Positions 50,460 to 57,625 of a stretch of DNA of 64,000 bases are shown here, in pieces; the first letter of the stretch is position 1; every line of letters starts with the position of its first letter. The stretch is from contig CM068838.1 in the NCBI GenBank assembly GCA_028554795.2, forward strand, positions 126,177,928 through 126,241,927. Reading direction: 5' to 3'. The notes beneath the pieces are model-generated. The model did no database searches. It worked only from the letters and a program-made list of their open reading frames with translations, and had not been told where the DNA came from. Origin of the DNA: Sinohyriopsis cumingii (Eukaryota > Mollusca > Bivalvia > Unionida > Unionidae). The translations under genes and the position numbers were made by a program.

Positions 50460-51285
50460 AACAGCCTGAGTTGTGTGAATGTTGATAAAAATCGACTGAG
50501 ACATTTAAAATGCTCGTTTGATAATTTTAGAAATTTGTTTGTGAAAAGTAATCACTTGCATATAGCATCCTTCCATGAATGTATCAATAAATCTTAAGCA
50601 TTGAAAATATTGGTAACCTAATGTTACATATACAAAGTTTGACATTCTTTTCTCAACTTTTAAAAAGCAATGTGCTGAACAAAGACTATAGAGAACTTTG
50701 TACAGTTGCATGTATCAATTAATATATAAGAACTCCCTTGTTAAAATCAGTTCTTTCATATATTCCAAACCAGTTGTGTTCTGTGAAATTTAAAGTTTTG
50801 TATTTACATGGTGTGACAGACAAATACACTTTGAATGAAACACACGTAGAATTTGAATAGTGCACATTCGGGGGTACTATAAGGGGGTAGGGTGGGATTG
50901 ATGCGTTTATTAGATGGGATTTATTTTAGGATAGCTACGGTATGGATCATTCCATTTACTTTTCGTCAAGAAAAGTCTTGGAGCCAAACCACTTGGTGTA
51001 CTAATTTAATATTTCACTCATGGTTGTATCTTGATAGAGATGTTGAATATTCCTAAAAGATTATGAAAGCACGTCACAAAGCCAGCCTTTGAAACACGTG
51101 GTCCTTGCATGTTTTTGATTTAACACAGTACACTCTATAATGCGGTATATATGTTATACCAAAGTATCATAATTCAGAATAATAATAAATCAATAAATCA
51201 ATGCAAATGTTCAGAACATCATCACCATACTCTGAAGTCAGATGAACAATCGTTACCCATTGCCGCGGATTATGGACCTATAAGT
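50460..51285. other. Intergenic, nothing recognised
   Basis: No coding signal. Ends at the start of the 46-bp tandem array. Confidence 0.45.
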
Positions 51286-51297
51286 AGTAAATGGGGG

Positions 51298-51555
51298 CAC
51301 CCTAGCGTCAAGGGGAATTAGCATTACAAGACCCCTTGGGCAACTCTAGCGTCAAGGGAAAATTAGCATGGAGAAAAATCGTGGGTCAGATTAGCGTCAA
51401 GGGAAATTAACATGGAGAAAAATCGTGGGTCACTCTAGCGACAAGGGGAATTTAACATGGAACTATAGTGTGGGTCTGTCTAGCGACAAGGGGAAATTAA
51501 CATGGGAATAGAGTTTGGGTTTGTCTAGGGACAAGGGGAATTGAATATGGGATTT
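51298..51555. repeat. 46-bp tandem array at left end of virus-like element
   Basis: About six copies of a unit of the form CTAGCG(T/A)CAAGGGGAATT.A.CATGG...GTGGGTC, drifting gradually along the array. Followed at 51,551-51,588 by a self-complementary (AAATTT)n stretch. Its position beyond the last gene makes it a candidate terminal or subterminal repeat. No second copy is seen at the right end. Confidence 0.8.
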
Positions 51556-51614
51556 TTTTTTTAAATTTAAATTTAAATTTAAATTTAAAAAAAGGGGTAG
51601 GCAATGGAAAGGCT

Positions 51615-51656
51615 ATCTCTTTTCGAGACATATGGCTGGCCCTGAAAAGGGCCTTT
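51615..51656 (-). terminator. Histone-type mRNA 3' end: stem-loop 1 plus purine element
   Basis: On the minus strand, CCCAAA leads into GGCCCTTTTCAGGGCC (51,653-51,638; perfect 6-bp stem, TTTC loop), then AGCCA, and 13 bases later GAAAAGAGAT (51,624-51,615). This is the layout of metazoan replication-dependent histone mRNA ends: CCAAA-flanked stem-loop bound by SLBP, cleavage a few bases later, and a purine-rich downstream element that pairs with U7 snRNA. It starts 25 bases after the stop of the 51,679-52,065 gene. Its stem differs from stem-loops 2 and 3 at the outer pair (G-C instead of A-T), a compensated change. Resemblance is seen directly; function is inference. Confidence 0.75.
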
Positions 51657-51678
51657 GGGTTTTCTTCTTCTTCTGCTT

Positions 51679-52065
51679 CTAATTTCTTCTTTTTCTCCAC
51701 CAAGTTCTTATTTTATCTCCAACACTCTTTCTCTTCTTCTCTTTCTTTTTCTCCTGCTCTTCTTTCTTCTTCTCTTCCTCCTCTTCTTTCTTCCTCTTCT
51801 CATTTTGTTCTTCTTTTTCAATCTTTTCGTTCCATTTGCTTATTCTTATTCTTTCCTCTTCATCCTCCTTCTCCTCCTTTATCTCTTTCATGACACCACT
51901 AATCTTGTCCTTTACCTTTTTTAAGTTATTAATTTCCATCTTTACACGATGGGGACTATAGGAATAATGGTCTTCAACTAGTCTTATTAACATCTGCTCC
52001 ATCATTCCTAAGTTGTCTAAAACGTCTTGTAATTTTTGTATTTTGTCCATTTGGTTAGAAGCCAT
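51679..52065 (-). CDS. Small coiled-coil protein, early-type unit 1
   Basis: 128 residues, ATG start. The N-terminal third (MDKIQKLQDVLDNLGMMEQM...) is a short helical segment. From about residue 55 it is almost entirely Glu/Lys/Arg, a charged single-helix or coiled-coil region. It ends basic with a Trp pair (RTWWRKRRN). No known domain recognised. The gene sits between its own promoter motif (52,126-52,156, with a TATA-like TATAAGAGCC on the minus strand at 52,122-52,113) and a histone-type stem-loop after the stop, the same organisation as the two genes upstream. The opposite-strand frame (51,655-51,924) is a Leu/Phe/Ser shadow. Charged low-complexity proteins in this position may be regulatory or DNA-associated; the function is unknown. 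Confidence 0.7.
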   Translation of the reverse strand: MASNQMDKIQKLQDVLDNLGMMEQMLIRLVEDHYSYSPHRVKMEINNLKKVKDKISGVMKEIKEEKEDEEERIRISKWNEKIEKEEQNEKRKKEEEEEKKKEEQEKKKEKKRKSVGDKIRTWWRKRRN

Positions 52066-52112
52066 CTTCTTTTTTTATTCTTTGCAGAATGGTTTGAACG
52101 ACGAATACTATA

Positions 52113-52158
52113 GGCTCTTATACTTAAAGCGCGTACGTGAAGGAAAACATCCCCCTAA
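52113..52158 (-). promoter_or_regulatory. Shared promoter motif P1a with TATA-like box
   Basis: The plus strand reads AAAGCGCGTACGTGAAGGAAAACATCCCCC from 52,126. On the minus strand this precedes a TATAAGAGCC box at 52,122-52,113. The ATG follows at 52,065. The motif recurs at 52,195, 53,270 and 54,135, each time upstream of a gene or adjacent to one. Confidence 0.7.
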
Positions 52159-52194
52159 AACGTAAAATTGATCTTACCTAGATCATGACCAAAC

Positions 52195-52226
52195 AACGCG
52201 CGAACGTGAAGGAAAACATCCCCCTA
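52195..52226 (-). promoter_or_regulatory. Second copy of the motif, P1b
   Basis: ACGCGCGAACGTGAAGGAAA...CATCCCCC, about 70 bases upstream of P1a. The spacer contains 'aaaattgatcttacctagatcatgacc', and the same spacer reappears after P2 (53,310), so motif and spacer were duplicated together. Confidence 0.65.
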
Positions 52227-52264
52227 CTTTTTCATTTCATATAATAAAACCCAAACTATACTTT

Positions 52265-52665
52265 CTCATTTCATATAATAAAAACCCAAACTATACTCTC
52301 CACATACGCTAAGAAACAATAAACAAAATCCATAATCTACTATCCACACAATCTTACGTGAGCGCTTACAAAACCCAAACTATACTCTTCACATACGCTA
52401 AGAACAATAAACAAATCCATAATCTACTATTCACACAATCGTACGTGAGCGGGTACAAACACAAACACAAACACACAAACACAAACACACAAACACAAAC
52501 ACAAACACATACGCTAAGAACAATAAACTAATCCATAATCTACTATCCACACAATCGTACGTGAGCGCTTACAGAACCCTAACTATACTCTTCACCTACG
52601 CTAAGAAACAATAAAGAAACCCATAATCTACTATTTCCACAAACATACCTGAGCTCTTACAAGCA
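52265..52665. repeat. Array of about 100-bp units with promoter-like core
   Basis: Four imperfect units, each with 'aaactatactct.cacatacgctaag', 'caataaa', 'ccataatctactat.cacacaatc' and '.tacgtgagcgcttac'. The last piece resembles the GCGCGTACGTGAA core of the promoter motif. Between units 2 and 3 lies an expansion of (ACAAAC)n. No coding sequence. It could be an origin, enhancer or decayed promoter array. Confidence 0.7.
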
Positions 52666-52760
52666 CCAACACACAAACACATACCCTCACACTATCTTAA
52701 AAAAGAGTTAATGTTTATAATCACACTACTCTACCTACACACATTGGCAAATCGATCGTT

Positions 52761-52800
52761 ATTTCTTTTCTAGAGTATTGGGTAGCCCTGAAAAGGGCTG
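52761..52800 (-). terminator. Histone-type mRNA 3' end: stem-loop 2 plus purine element
   Basis: Minus strand: AGCCCTTTTCAGGGCT at 52,799-52,784 (6-bp stem, TTTC loop) followed by ACCCAAT, then after 13 bases GAAAAGAAAT at 52,770-52,761. This matches the histone 3' end consensus (GGCYCUUUUCAGRGCC-ACCCA plus an AAAGAAA-like U7 target). It begins 32 bases after the stop at 52,832. Confidence 0.8.
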
Positions 52801-52831
52801 GGGTTTTTTTTGGAACTTCATGGACACCTGG

Positions 52832-53209
52832 TTAATGGTGGCACCTTCCAGGCCTAGCGCCACATACACATCTTGTCCCCCAGTTACTTTTTACCTTTTT
52901 GGGGGAGAGAGCAGAGGCAGGATATGTCGCTTCAGAATCCCAATTTTCGCTCTCTGGGATTCTGAAATTTCTTCTTCTTCTCTCCTTTTCCTCCTCCTCC
53001 TCTTCTTTGTATCTTCTCTCCTCCTCTTTGTATCTTCTTTCTTCTTCTTCTTTATATCTTCTCTCCTCCTCTTCTTTGTTTCTTCTTTCCTCCTCCTCTC
53101 TTATCCTTCCCTCCTCCACAATGGCTTCCGCGGCCAGTTCATTTAATATGCGCCTGGCATATTCCAGATGCACATGAAGTTCCAACAGTTTCTCCAGTCT
53201 CGTGTTCAT
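52832..53209 (-). CDS. Small coiled-coil protein, early-type unit 2
   Basis: 125 residues, ATG start. N-terminus MNTRLEKLLELHVHLEYARRI... is helical. The middle, about residues 35-80, is made of tandem EEERRYKEEE-type repeats, strongly charged. A less biased tail (residues 80-125) has RIPESENWDSEA and a CVCGARPGRC cysteine pair. Unrecognised family, similar in design to unit 1: helical N-terminus plus a charged coil. Upstream at 53,262-53,300 lie a TATA box and the shared promoter motif; downstream lies histone-type stem-loop 2. Plus-strand frames over it (52,778-53,177) are shadows of the Glu-rich repeats. Confidence 0.7.
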   Translation of the reverse strand: MNTRLEKLLELHVHLEYARRILNELAAEAIVEEGRIREEEERRNKEEEERRYKEEEERRYKEEERRYKEEEEEEKERRRRNFRIPESENWDSEATYPASALSPKKVKSNWGTRCVCGARPGRCHH

Positions 53210-53261
53210 TTTTCGTGTTGATCAATCAACAAGGGTAGCTGGACTGCCGAACGATTTTCAA

Positions 53262-53300
53262 TTTATAGTGAAAGCGCGGACGTGAAGGAAAACATCCCCT
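53262..53300 (-). promoter_or_regulatory. Shared promoter motif P2 with TATA box
   Basis: Plus strand AAAGCGCGGACGTGAAGGAA...CATCCCC from 53,271. On the minus strand it is directly followed by CACTATAAAT (53,270-53,262). A degenerate second copy lies at 53,341-53,365. The ATG of unit 2 is at 53,209. Confidence 0.7.
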
Positions 53301-53559
53301 AAAAACATAAAATTGATCTTACCTAGATCATGACCATAAAACAACGCGCCGACCTAAAAGAAACACTCACTAACTTTTTATGCTACCCATCACTATTTTA
53401 AATTTTTTTATAAATCACTTCAATAGACTATCCACATACGCAAAGCAATCCAATCTAACCCCAAATTTACACCTCAAACACCAAAAAAAAAAAAAAGACA
53501 TCATTTTAATCTACTGTCCATACCAACTTACTTAACCACTTACAAACACAAACACACAA

Positions 53560-53685
53560 ACACATACCCTCACATTTTTTTAAAAAAGAGTTAGTGTTTA
53601 TTTTCACACTACTCTACCTACACACATTGGCAAATCGATTGTTATTTCTTTTCTAGAGTATTGGGTAGCCCTGAAAAGGGCTGTT
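53560..53685. repeat. 125-bp block duplicated from 52,680-52,800
   Basis: The 3' flanks of units 2 and 3 share a long block, from 'aaacacataccctcaca' through 'ttcacactactctacctac' and 'attggcaaatcgat.gttat' to the stem-loop. The copies differ at scattered positions, so units 2 and 3 probably arose by duplication including their 3' ends. Confidence 0.8.
53644..53684 (-). terminator. Histone-type mRNA 3' end: stem-loop 3 plus purine element
   Basis: Minus strand: AGCCCTTTTCAGGGCT at 53,682-53,667, then ACCCAAT, then GAAAAGAAAT at 53,653-53,644. Identical in stem, loop and spacing to stem-loop 2. It lies 33 bases after a stop (53,717-53,719) that closes the same frame as unit 3. Confidence 0.8.
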
Positions 53686-53716
53686 TTTTTTGTTTTGTTT
53701 GCTATGGCATTCTTTT

Positions 53717-54097
53717 CTAGTTTCTAAGAATGCGATGTCCTCTGAGTTTAGACTTTCTGGCGATAGGTCTGCTTCTTCGGAAAGAGAAGAAGAACTCTTT
53801 GGTGTCGATACGACAATCGACAAAGCCTCTGTCAGCTTCAGGCTGCTGCTGCTGCTCTTGTTGTTGTTATTGCTGCTGTCTCTGAAGTCTGTACTTCTCT
53901 GTCCATTCTTCTTTTTCCCTGTTCATTTCTTCTCTGAAGAGCTCTTCTATCAGGTCTTCAGTGATTTTTAACATTCTCACATTCTCTATTTCTTCTGGCT
54001 TCGGTATCAGACTGTGTCTGACCCTATACAAATTCACGTAGGCTTCGTTGAGTTTAGCTAGTTTGGAGCACATCTTCTTAGGAGGATGAGTCGACAA
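53717..54097 (-). pseudogene. Small helical protein, early-type unit 3 (stop in polyQ)
   Basis: ATG at 54,097. The first 76 residues (MSTHPPKKMCSKLAKLNEAY...) are helical and charged, ending in a glutamine run. The run is cut by TAA at 53,867-53,869, a likely CAA-to-TAA change. The same frame then resumes with more glutamines and stays open to 53,717. An alternative frame after the polyQ tract reads TPKSSSSLSEEADLSPESLN, which looks equally protein-like, so a frame slip in the repeat is also possible. Either way the gene is interrupted or shortened in this copy. Promoter motif P3 lies just upstream and stem-loop 3 downstream, as for units 1 and 2. Family unknown. Confidence 0.6.
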
Positions 54098-54123
54098 TGG
54101 ATGGTTAGACTGGAAACAACCCG

Positions 54124-54166
54124 GTTCTTAAAGTCAAAGCGCGGACGTGTAGGAAAACATCCCCCA
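54124..54166 (-). promoter_or_regulatory. Shared promoter motif P3
   Basis: Plus strand AAAGCGCGGACGTGTAGGAA...CATCCCCC from 54,136. The minus strand continues into a TTTAAG box at 54,131-54,126 (weaker TATA-like). The ATG of unit 3 is at 54,097. Confidence 0.65.
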
Positions 54167-54269
54167 CACGGTTTTTGAGTCGCAACGTTTAGTGAGTGTC
54201 ATGAGAGGGATAGTAAGAAATGAAAGAGCATCAATCCAACATTCTTATAGCTAAACAAAAGACAAAGGC

Positions 54270-54447
54270 ATTTTTTTTCAAAACACAACATTTTTTATTC
54301 AAAAATCACTTAACACTAAACAACAACTCTAACATTTTTAACAATAATCCAACAATATAACATCAAACAATTTTTTCAAAACACAACATTTTTTATTCAA
54401 AAATCACTTAACACTAAACAACAACTCTAACATTTTTTAACAACAAT
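54270..54447. repeat. Tandem pair of about 75-bp units carrying poly(A) signals
   Basis: Two nearly identical copies (about 54,272-54,345 and 54,371-54,447). Each has TTTATT on the plus strand, i.e. AATAAA on the minus strand, at 54,294-54,299 and 54,392-54,397. They lie just after the capsid gene stop and probably provide its poly(A) sites. Confidence 0.75.
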
Positions 54448-54502
54448 GCAACACTAAAAGTTTCTCCACTAGGTAAAGAGGGATAACAGTCTTCCATGGT
54501 TT

Positions 54503-55816
54503 CTAGTAATCTAGGATGACTTCTCTCAAACTGTTGATTTCTATGGTATTATCGAATTCTGCATACAGGATGACGTTCACCGTTTCATCAGGGTCTCGGT
54601 CTTTAAACTGAATTTCCACACGAATCTGGCCGGATTTTATAGGGTGGAAATGTCCCTCGTCGCTGCCTTGGTCTGGAGTGAAATCGAAAGCCCACAAAGC
54701 GTAGCCTCCTGCATAATCCTCGTACGTAATACCGTGACTGGTATTGGTTCCTAACTGTCCGGTGGCTTCGTACAGGGACAAGTACGATCTCAAGTAATTC
54801 TTCTTGGTAAAGTCAGGTTCGAAAGGTCGGGTACACAAGGTCTTGCCATCGCGACTGACTTCGATTTTGGACACGCCAAAGTGTTGAAAGTAGAAAGGAT
54901 TTTTTTCGGCAGCTCCGTTGAAGGCTGTATTTTCGACGATACCAACGATCAAACGTTTGGGTAACTGTCCTTGGAACAGATGATCTTCGATCATGGATCG
55001 CTGTCCCTTGGGAATGGTGAAGGTTTTCACTTCCACGCGTCGTATCGGATACTTGGCAGTCGTTCTGTTCAACGTCTGACTGATGTCGTTTCCCACTTTA
55101 GGTAACACTTCCACACGGCGTACGTAGAGTCTGGCTTCTAGGATTTTGGTTTTGTAACCGTCACTATCAGCCATCAAATGGAAAGCGGCACTGCTACGAT
55201 TCAGTCTCAGGCGGACATCCACCCCGTTCAGCAAATACTTTTCTTGCAACCACATGTCCAAATGCAAACGATCCATCAGTTCTAAACTTGTGTCGGCTCC
55301 CGTGATTCTCTTTCTTCGTTCTACAAATCCATCATTGTTGTCTTTCTTTTCATCAGTTTCCAATATTTCAAACTTGGTAGGTTCGTCAGCTTCCCATACC
55401 ACACAGGCATTGAGATGAGTGTTCTTGGCATCTATTCCGTACATCAAGAGATTTTCCAGGTAGGCACGATAAGGGTAAGTATCCATGCTGCTACTGACCA
55501 GTTTGTTATTCAAGTACAAGTCCACTCCACTGAACAAGGAATGCATGAAATTGTTGACGGGAGCTACTGCTTCATCGTCTATAGCACCTCCAGTCTTATC
55601 TAGAATTTTGACTTTCAGGTACAAGTAACTGCTATTCAGATCGATGTAATCTTCGGGCTGTCCCTTGATTTCAAACTCGATGGGAGCGGAATCGGTCAGT
55701 GAGGAGACGGGGTGAAATTCCACCCACTGGGATTCTTGCATCGTCATCATGGTGGGGGGCATGGCAAACAGATCCAGTTCCGTCTTGGAACAAGCGCAAG
55801 ATTCTCGGTGCATCAT
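54503..55816 (-). CDS. Major capsid-like protein (F54H12.2-like)
   Basis: 437 residues, intact, ATG start at 55,816. N-terminal signature CSKTELDLFAMPPTMMTM, then WVEFHPVSSLTDSAPIEFEI, then EDYIDLNSSYLYLKVKI. This is the conserved start of proteins annotated in many invertebrate genomes as 'F54H12.2-like'. The C-terminus ends EIQFKDRDPDETVNVILYAE. I infer a double jelly-roll major capsid protein from its length, beta-rich sequence, and company with penton-like, core-peptide and integrase genes; the name itself carries no function. It is the last gene of the packed block, 16 bases after the small GLG protein, and is followed by two AATAAA sites and no histone-type stem-loop. Frame is fully open, which points to a recent insertion. 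Confidence 0.8.
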   Translation of the reverse strand: MMHRESCACSKTELDLFAMPPTMMTMQESQWVEFHPVSSLTDSAPIEFEIKGQPEDYIDLNSSYLYLKVKILDKTGGAIDDEAVAPVNNFMHSLFSGVDLYLNNKLVSSSMDTYPYRAYLENLLMYGIDAKNTHLNACVVWEADEPTKFEILETDEKKDNNDGFVERRKRITGADTSLELMDRLHLDMWLQEKYLLNGVDVRLRLNRSSAAFHLMADSDGYKTKILEARLYVRRVEVLPKVGNDISQTLNRTTAKYPIRRVEVKTFTIPKGQRSMIEDHLFQGQLPKRLIVGIVENTAFNGAAEKNPFYFQHFGVSKIEVSRDGKTLCTRPFEPDFTKKNYLRSYLSLYEATGQLGTNTSHGITYEDYAGGYALWAFDFTPDQGSDEGHFHPIKSGQIRVEIQFKDRDPDETVNVILYAEFDNTIEINSLREVILDY

Positions 55817-55832
55817 TTTTTTGTCTCTTTTC

Positions 55833-56249
55833 TCAATAATCGAAAACGTCTAAGTCTCGAACGGTTCTTCTTTTCTTGGCCTTTCTAGCTTGAAGTCTGG
55901 TGAAAGGGTGTTTTCTTCGTCGTCTCTTTCTGCCTTGTCCTTGCTGAATGCCTGACTCGGTAGCGTGCAGGGCATTTATAGGTGTTTCTCGGTGACCCAA
56001 AATGTCTTTGCCCGTTTGCAGCAAGACATTTTTGCCTGCCCTCATGAAGGCTTCTTTAGGGTTTTGTTTGTCGATGATGACATTTTGGAGAAATTCTTTG
56101 CCTTGAGTCAGTGCCGCATCTTTCAAGGCGTGCAATCCGCGTGTCACCATCGGTTTCAACACCGGGGACACCGAACGAAAGGCCGATTTTAACATATCTC
56201 CTAAACCGTGTCCTCGCTGTCGTGCAACCCCTCGGTACACTGGATACAT
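55833..56249 (-). CDS. Small basic GLG capsid-associated protein
   Basis: 138 residues, ATG start. N-terminus has RGHGLGDMLKSAFRSVSPVL, a short amphipathic segment after a GLG motif, as in the pVI/pX-type minor proteins of Polinton-like elements. The C-terminus is strongly basic (GRKRRRRKHPF, ARKAKKRRTVRD), like a nuclear-localising or DNA-condensing tail. It lies between the penton-like and capsid genes, with 3 and 16 bases of spacing. I infer a virion membrane-active or DNA-binding protein. No frame breaks. Confidence 0.65.
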   Translation of the reverse strand: MYPVYRGVARQRGHGLGDMLKSAFRSVSPVLKPMVTRGLHALKDAALTQGKEFLQNVIIDKQNPKEAFMRAGKNVLLQTGKDILGHRETPINALHATESGIQQGQGRKRRRRKHPFTRLQARKAKKRRTVRDLDVFDY

Positions 56250-56252
56250 GAC

Positions 56253-57213
56253 TTACGAGTCGTGAGAAAACCGTTTTCGAAAATGGAGTTTCACCGTGAC
56301 TTTTCCTTTGGTGAATGTAATATTTTGTCCCAGATCTCCTTTTATAGCAATGTTGACCGTGTCCAAATACGACTTGCTGACAGGCAAATAGTGAGGATGG
56401 AAAAATTCGCGGGGGGACGTGGTAAGTGTTTCCACCTTCCTCGTCAGTGACCGTGGCAGAATTTACTTTGAAAGGAATGACACGCAGTAACGGCACGGAG
56501 GTGTGTCCCACCACGTTGTACTCCACCACATCGGAGTACACGAACATCAAATTCAGTCCTTGGTTCAGTTCTACCGGGAAACGAAAATACCTTGCAAAAT
56601 GCATGCCGTTGTCAATCTCTGCCATTTTAATTTTTTTGGTCTGCTTATCCGTAACCAAATTGAGGTCTCCACCCAAAATGTCACACAATCCAGGGCAAAA
56701 TTTAATACGTATACTTCTTTCCTCACTATCAAATTTAATGAGTAGACGATGAGACTGTTTGTGGTACTGAATGGTGACACGTTTATCTACTTTGGTCAGA
56801 ACTTTGTCAAAGGTTGCGTAGAATTTGTCAGCGATGGCCTCCACCAGATGTTGACCACTAATATAATGGCCTGAATTAATTTTAAAGTGATAAACGAAAA
56901 GTGGAGGAGAAGAGTCACTGCTGCGTGGTAATAGGTCCTTTGCAAGATGTGAGTTACGTTGAGGACTGCCCGTCATGGTTTGCTGCAGTGCTGGGTCCAA
57001 AATTTCGACGTCAAAAGTGTTTTGAGTTTCAGTGATGTTTTTGATTTGTGTAGGCTGAATCATTTCTACCAAAGCCACTTCCCAATGGGCTTCGTGATCT
57101 AAGGGGATGGCCTGAGGTAATTTGGCCGTGTAACAGCACAACGTGTTGTTGGGAAACACCTCCATGGAACTGTCACTGGGTAAGGTTAAGTAAAATTGGT
57201 TTTGGTGACTCAT
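56253..57213 (-). pseudogene. Penton-like minor capsid protein, one frame break
   Basis: ATG at 57,213 overlaps the stop of the membrane-protein gene (ATGA). N-terminus NQFYLTLPSDSSMEVFPNN, then YTAKLPQAIPLDHE.HWEVALVEM: the usual start of penton/minor-capsid proteins in animal Polinton-like elements (F.LTLPS.SS...F..NT...Y...LP..I.L....EVAL.E). The frame is open to a run of six G on the plus strand at 56,411-56,416. Protein-like sequence continues in another frame (PREFFHPHYLPVSK ... LHFRKRF) to a stop at 56,253, three bases before the next gene's ATG. Total length is therefore about 320 codons. The long 385-residue frame past the break overlaps the next gene and is not real. The break may be a true one-base indel or a homopolymer assembly error. 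Confidence 0.7.
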
Positions 57214-57620
57214 AATTCCAGAGTTCTGTGGCTGTCCGAGGGGTTACTGGACGTCAGAGGCGTGTCTCCGCCCAAAATGGGGTTGTTGTTGTTGGAGTGG
57301 TGACTGGCACTGGCACTGGACACAAGGTTCCCGTGGTTCCCGTTGGAAGAGAATTTCAGGGAGGGATTGCGAAGCAGGTAACCGATGCAACTGCTCAATA
57401 AAATGGTCCACAATTGTTTGTCTCCTTGTTGCAAACTCAAATTGGCAATGGCTGCCCCGATGACACAATACACCACGAAGATTTGGCAGAAAAAGACGAT
57501 TTGCGTTTTAGGCACACGTTCTCCACAACACACCCACAAGGGTTGTTTTTGTAAATCTTGCACAGAAGAACTAGGTGAAGGAGGAGTGGTCGACGTAGCT
57601 GCGTCTGTGTGAAAGGGCAT
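57210..57620 (-). CDS. Small membrane protein of the virus-like element
   Basis: 136 residues from ATG 57,620 (an upstream GTG at 57,629 is in frame, but the ATG lies 5 bases after the integrase stop). Residues about 30-65 include WVCCGERVPKTQIVFFCQIF, then VVYCVIGAAIANL: one clear transmembrane helix. A second hydrophobic stretch (WTILLSSCIGYLL) follows about 10 residues later. The tail is Ser/Asn-rich and polar. A two-helix hairpin protein placed between integrase and penton genes. Similar small hydrophobic proteins occur in related elements. The role is unknown; virion membrane or host-membrane association is a guess. Stop overlaps the next ATG. Confidence 0.65.
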   Translation of the reverse strand: MPFHTDAATSTTPPSPSSSVQDLQKQPLWVCCGERVPKTQIVFFCQIFVVYCVIGAAIANLSLQQGDKQLWTILLSSCIGYLLRNPSLKFSSNGNHGNLVSSASASHHSNNNNPILGGDTPLTSSNPSDSHRTLEL

Positions 57621-57625
57621 GATGG

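Noticed and set aside
51655..53177. Plus-strand Leu/Ser/Phe-rich open frames
   Set aside because: They are shadows of the Glu/Lys-rich minus-strand genes, which have promoters and 3' signals.
52126..54160. E2F sites in the promoter motif
   Set aside because: AAAGCGCG looks similar, but it is not the TTTSSCGC arrangement in either orientation, so no E2F claim is made.
56056..56252. C-terminal part of the 385-residue minus frame
   Set aside because: It lies beyond the frame break and overlaps the next gene. The protein-like ending is in the other frame.
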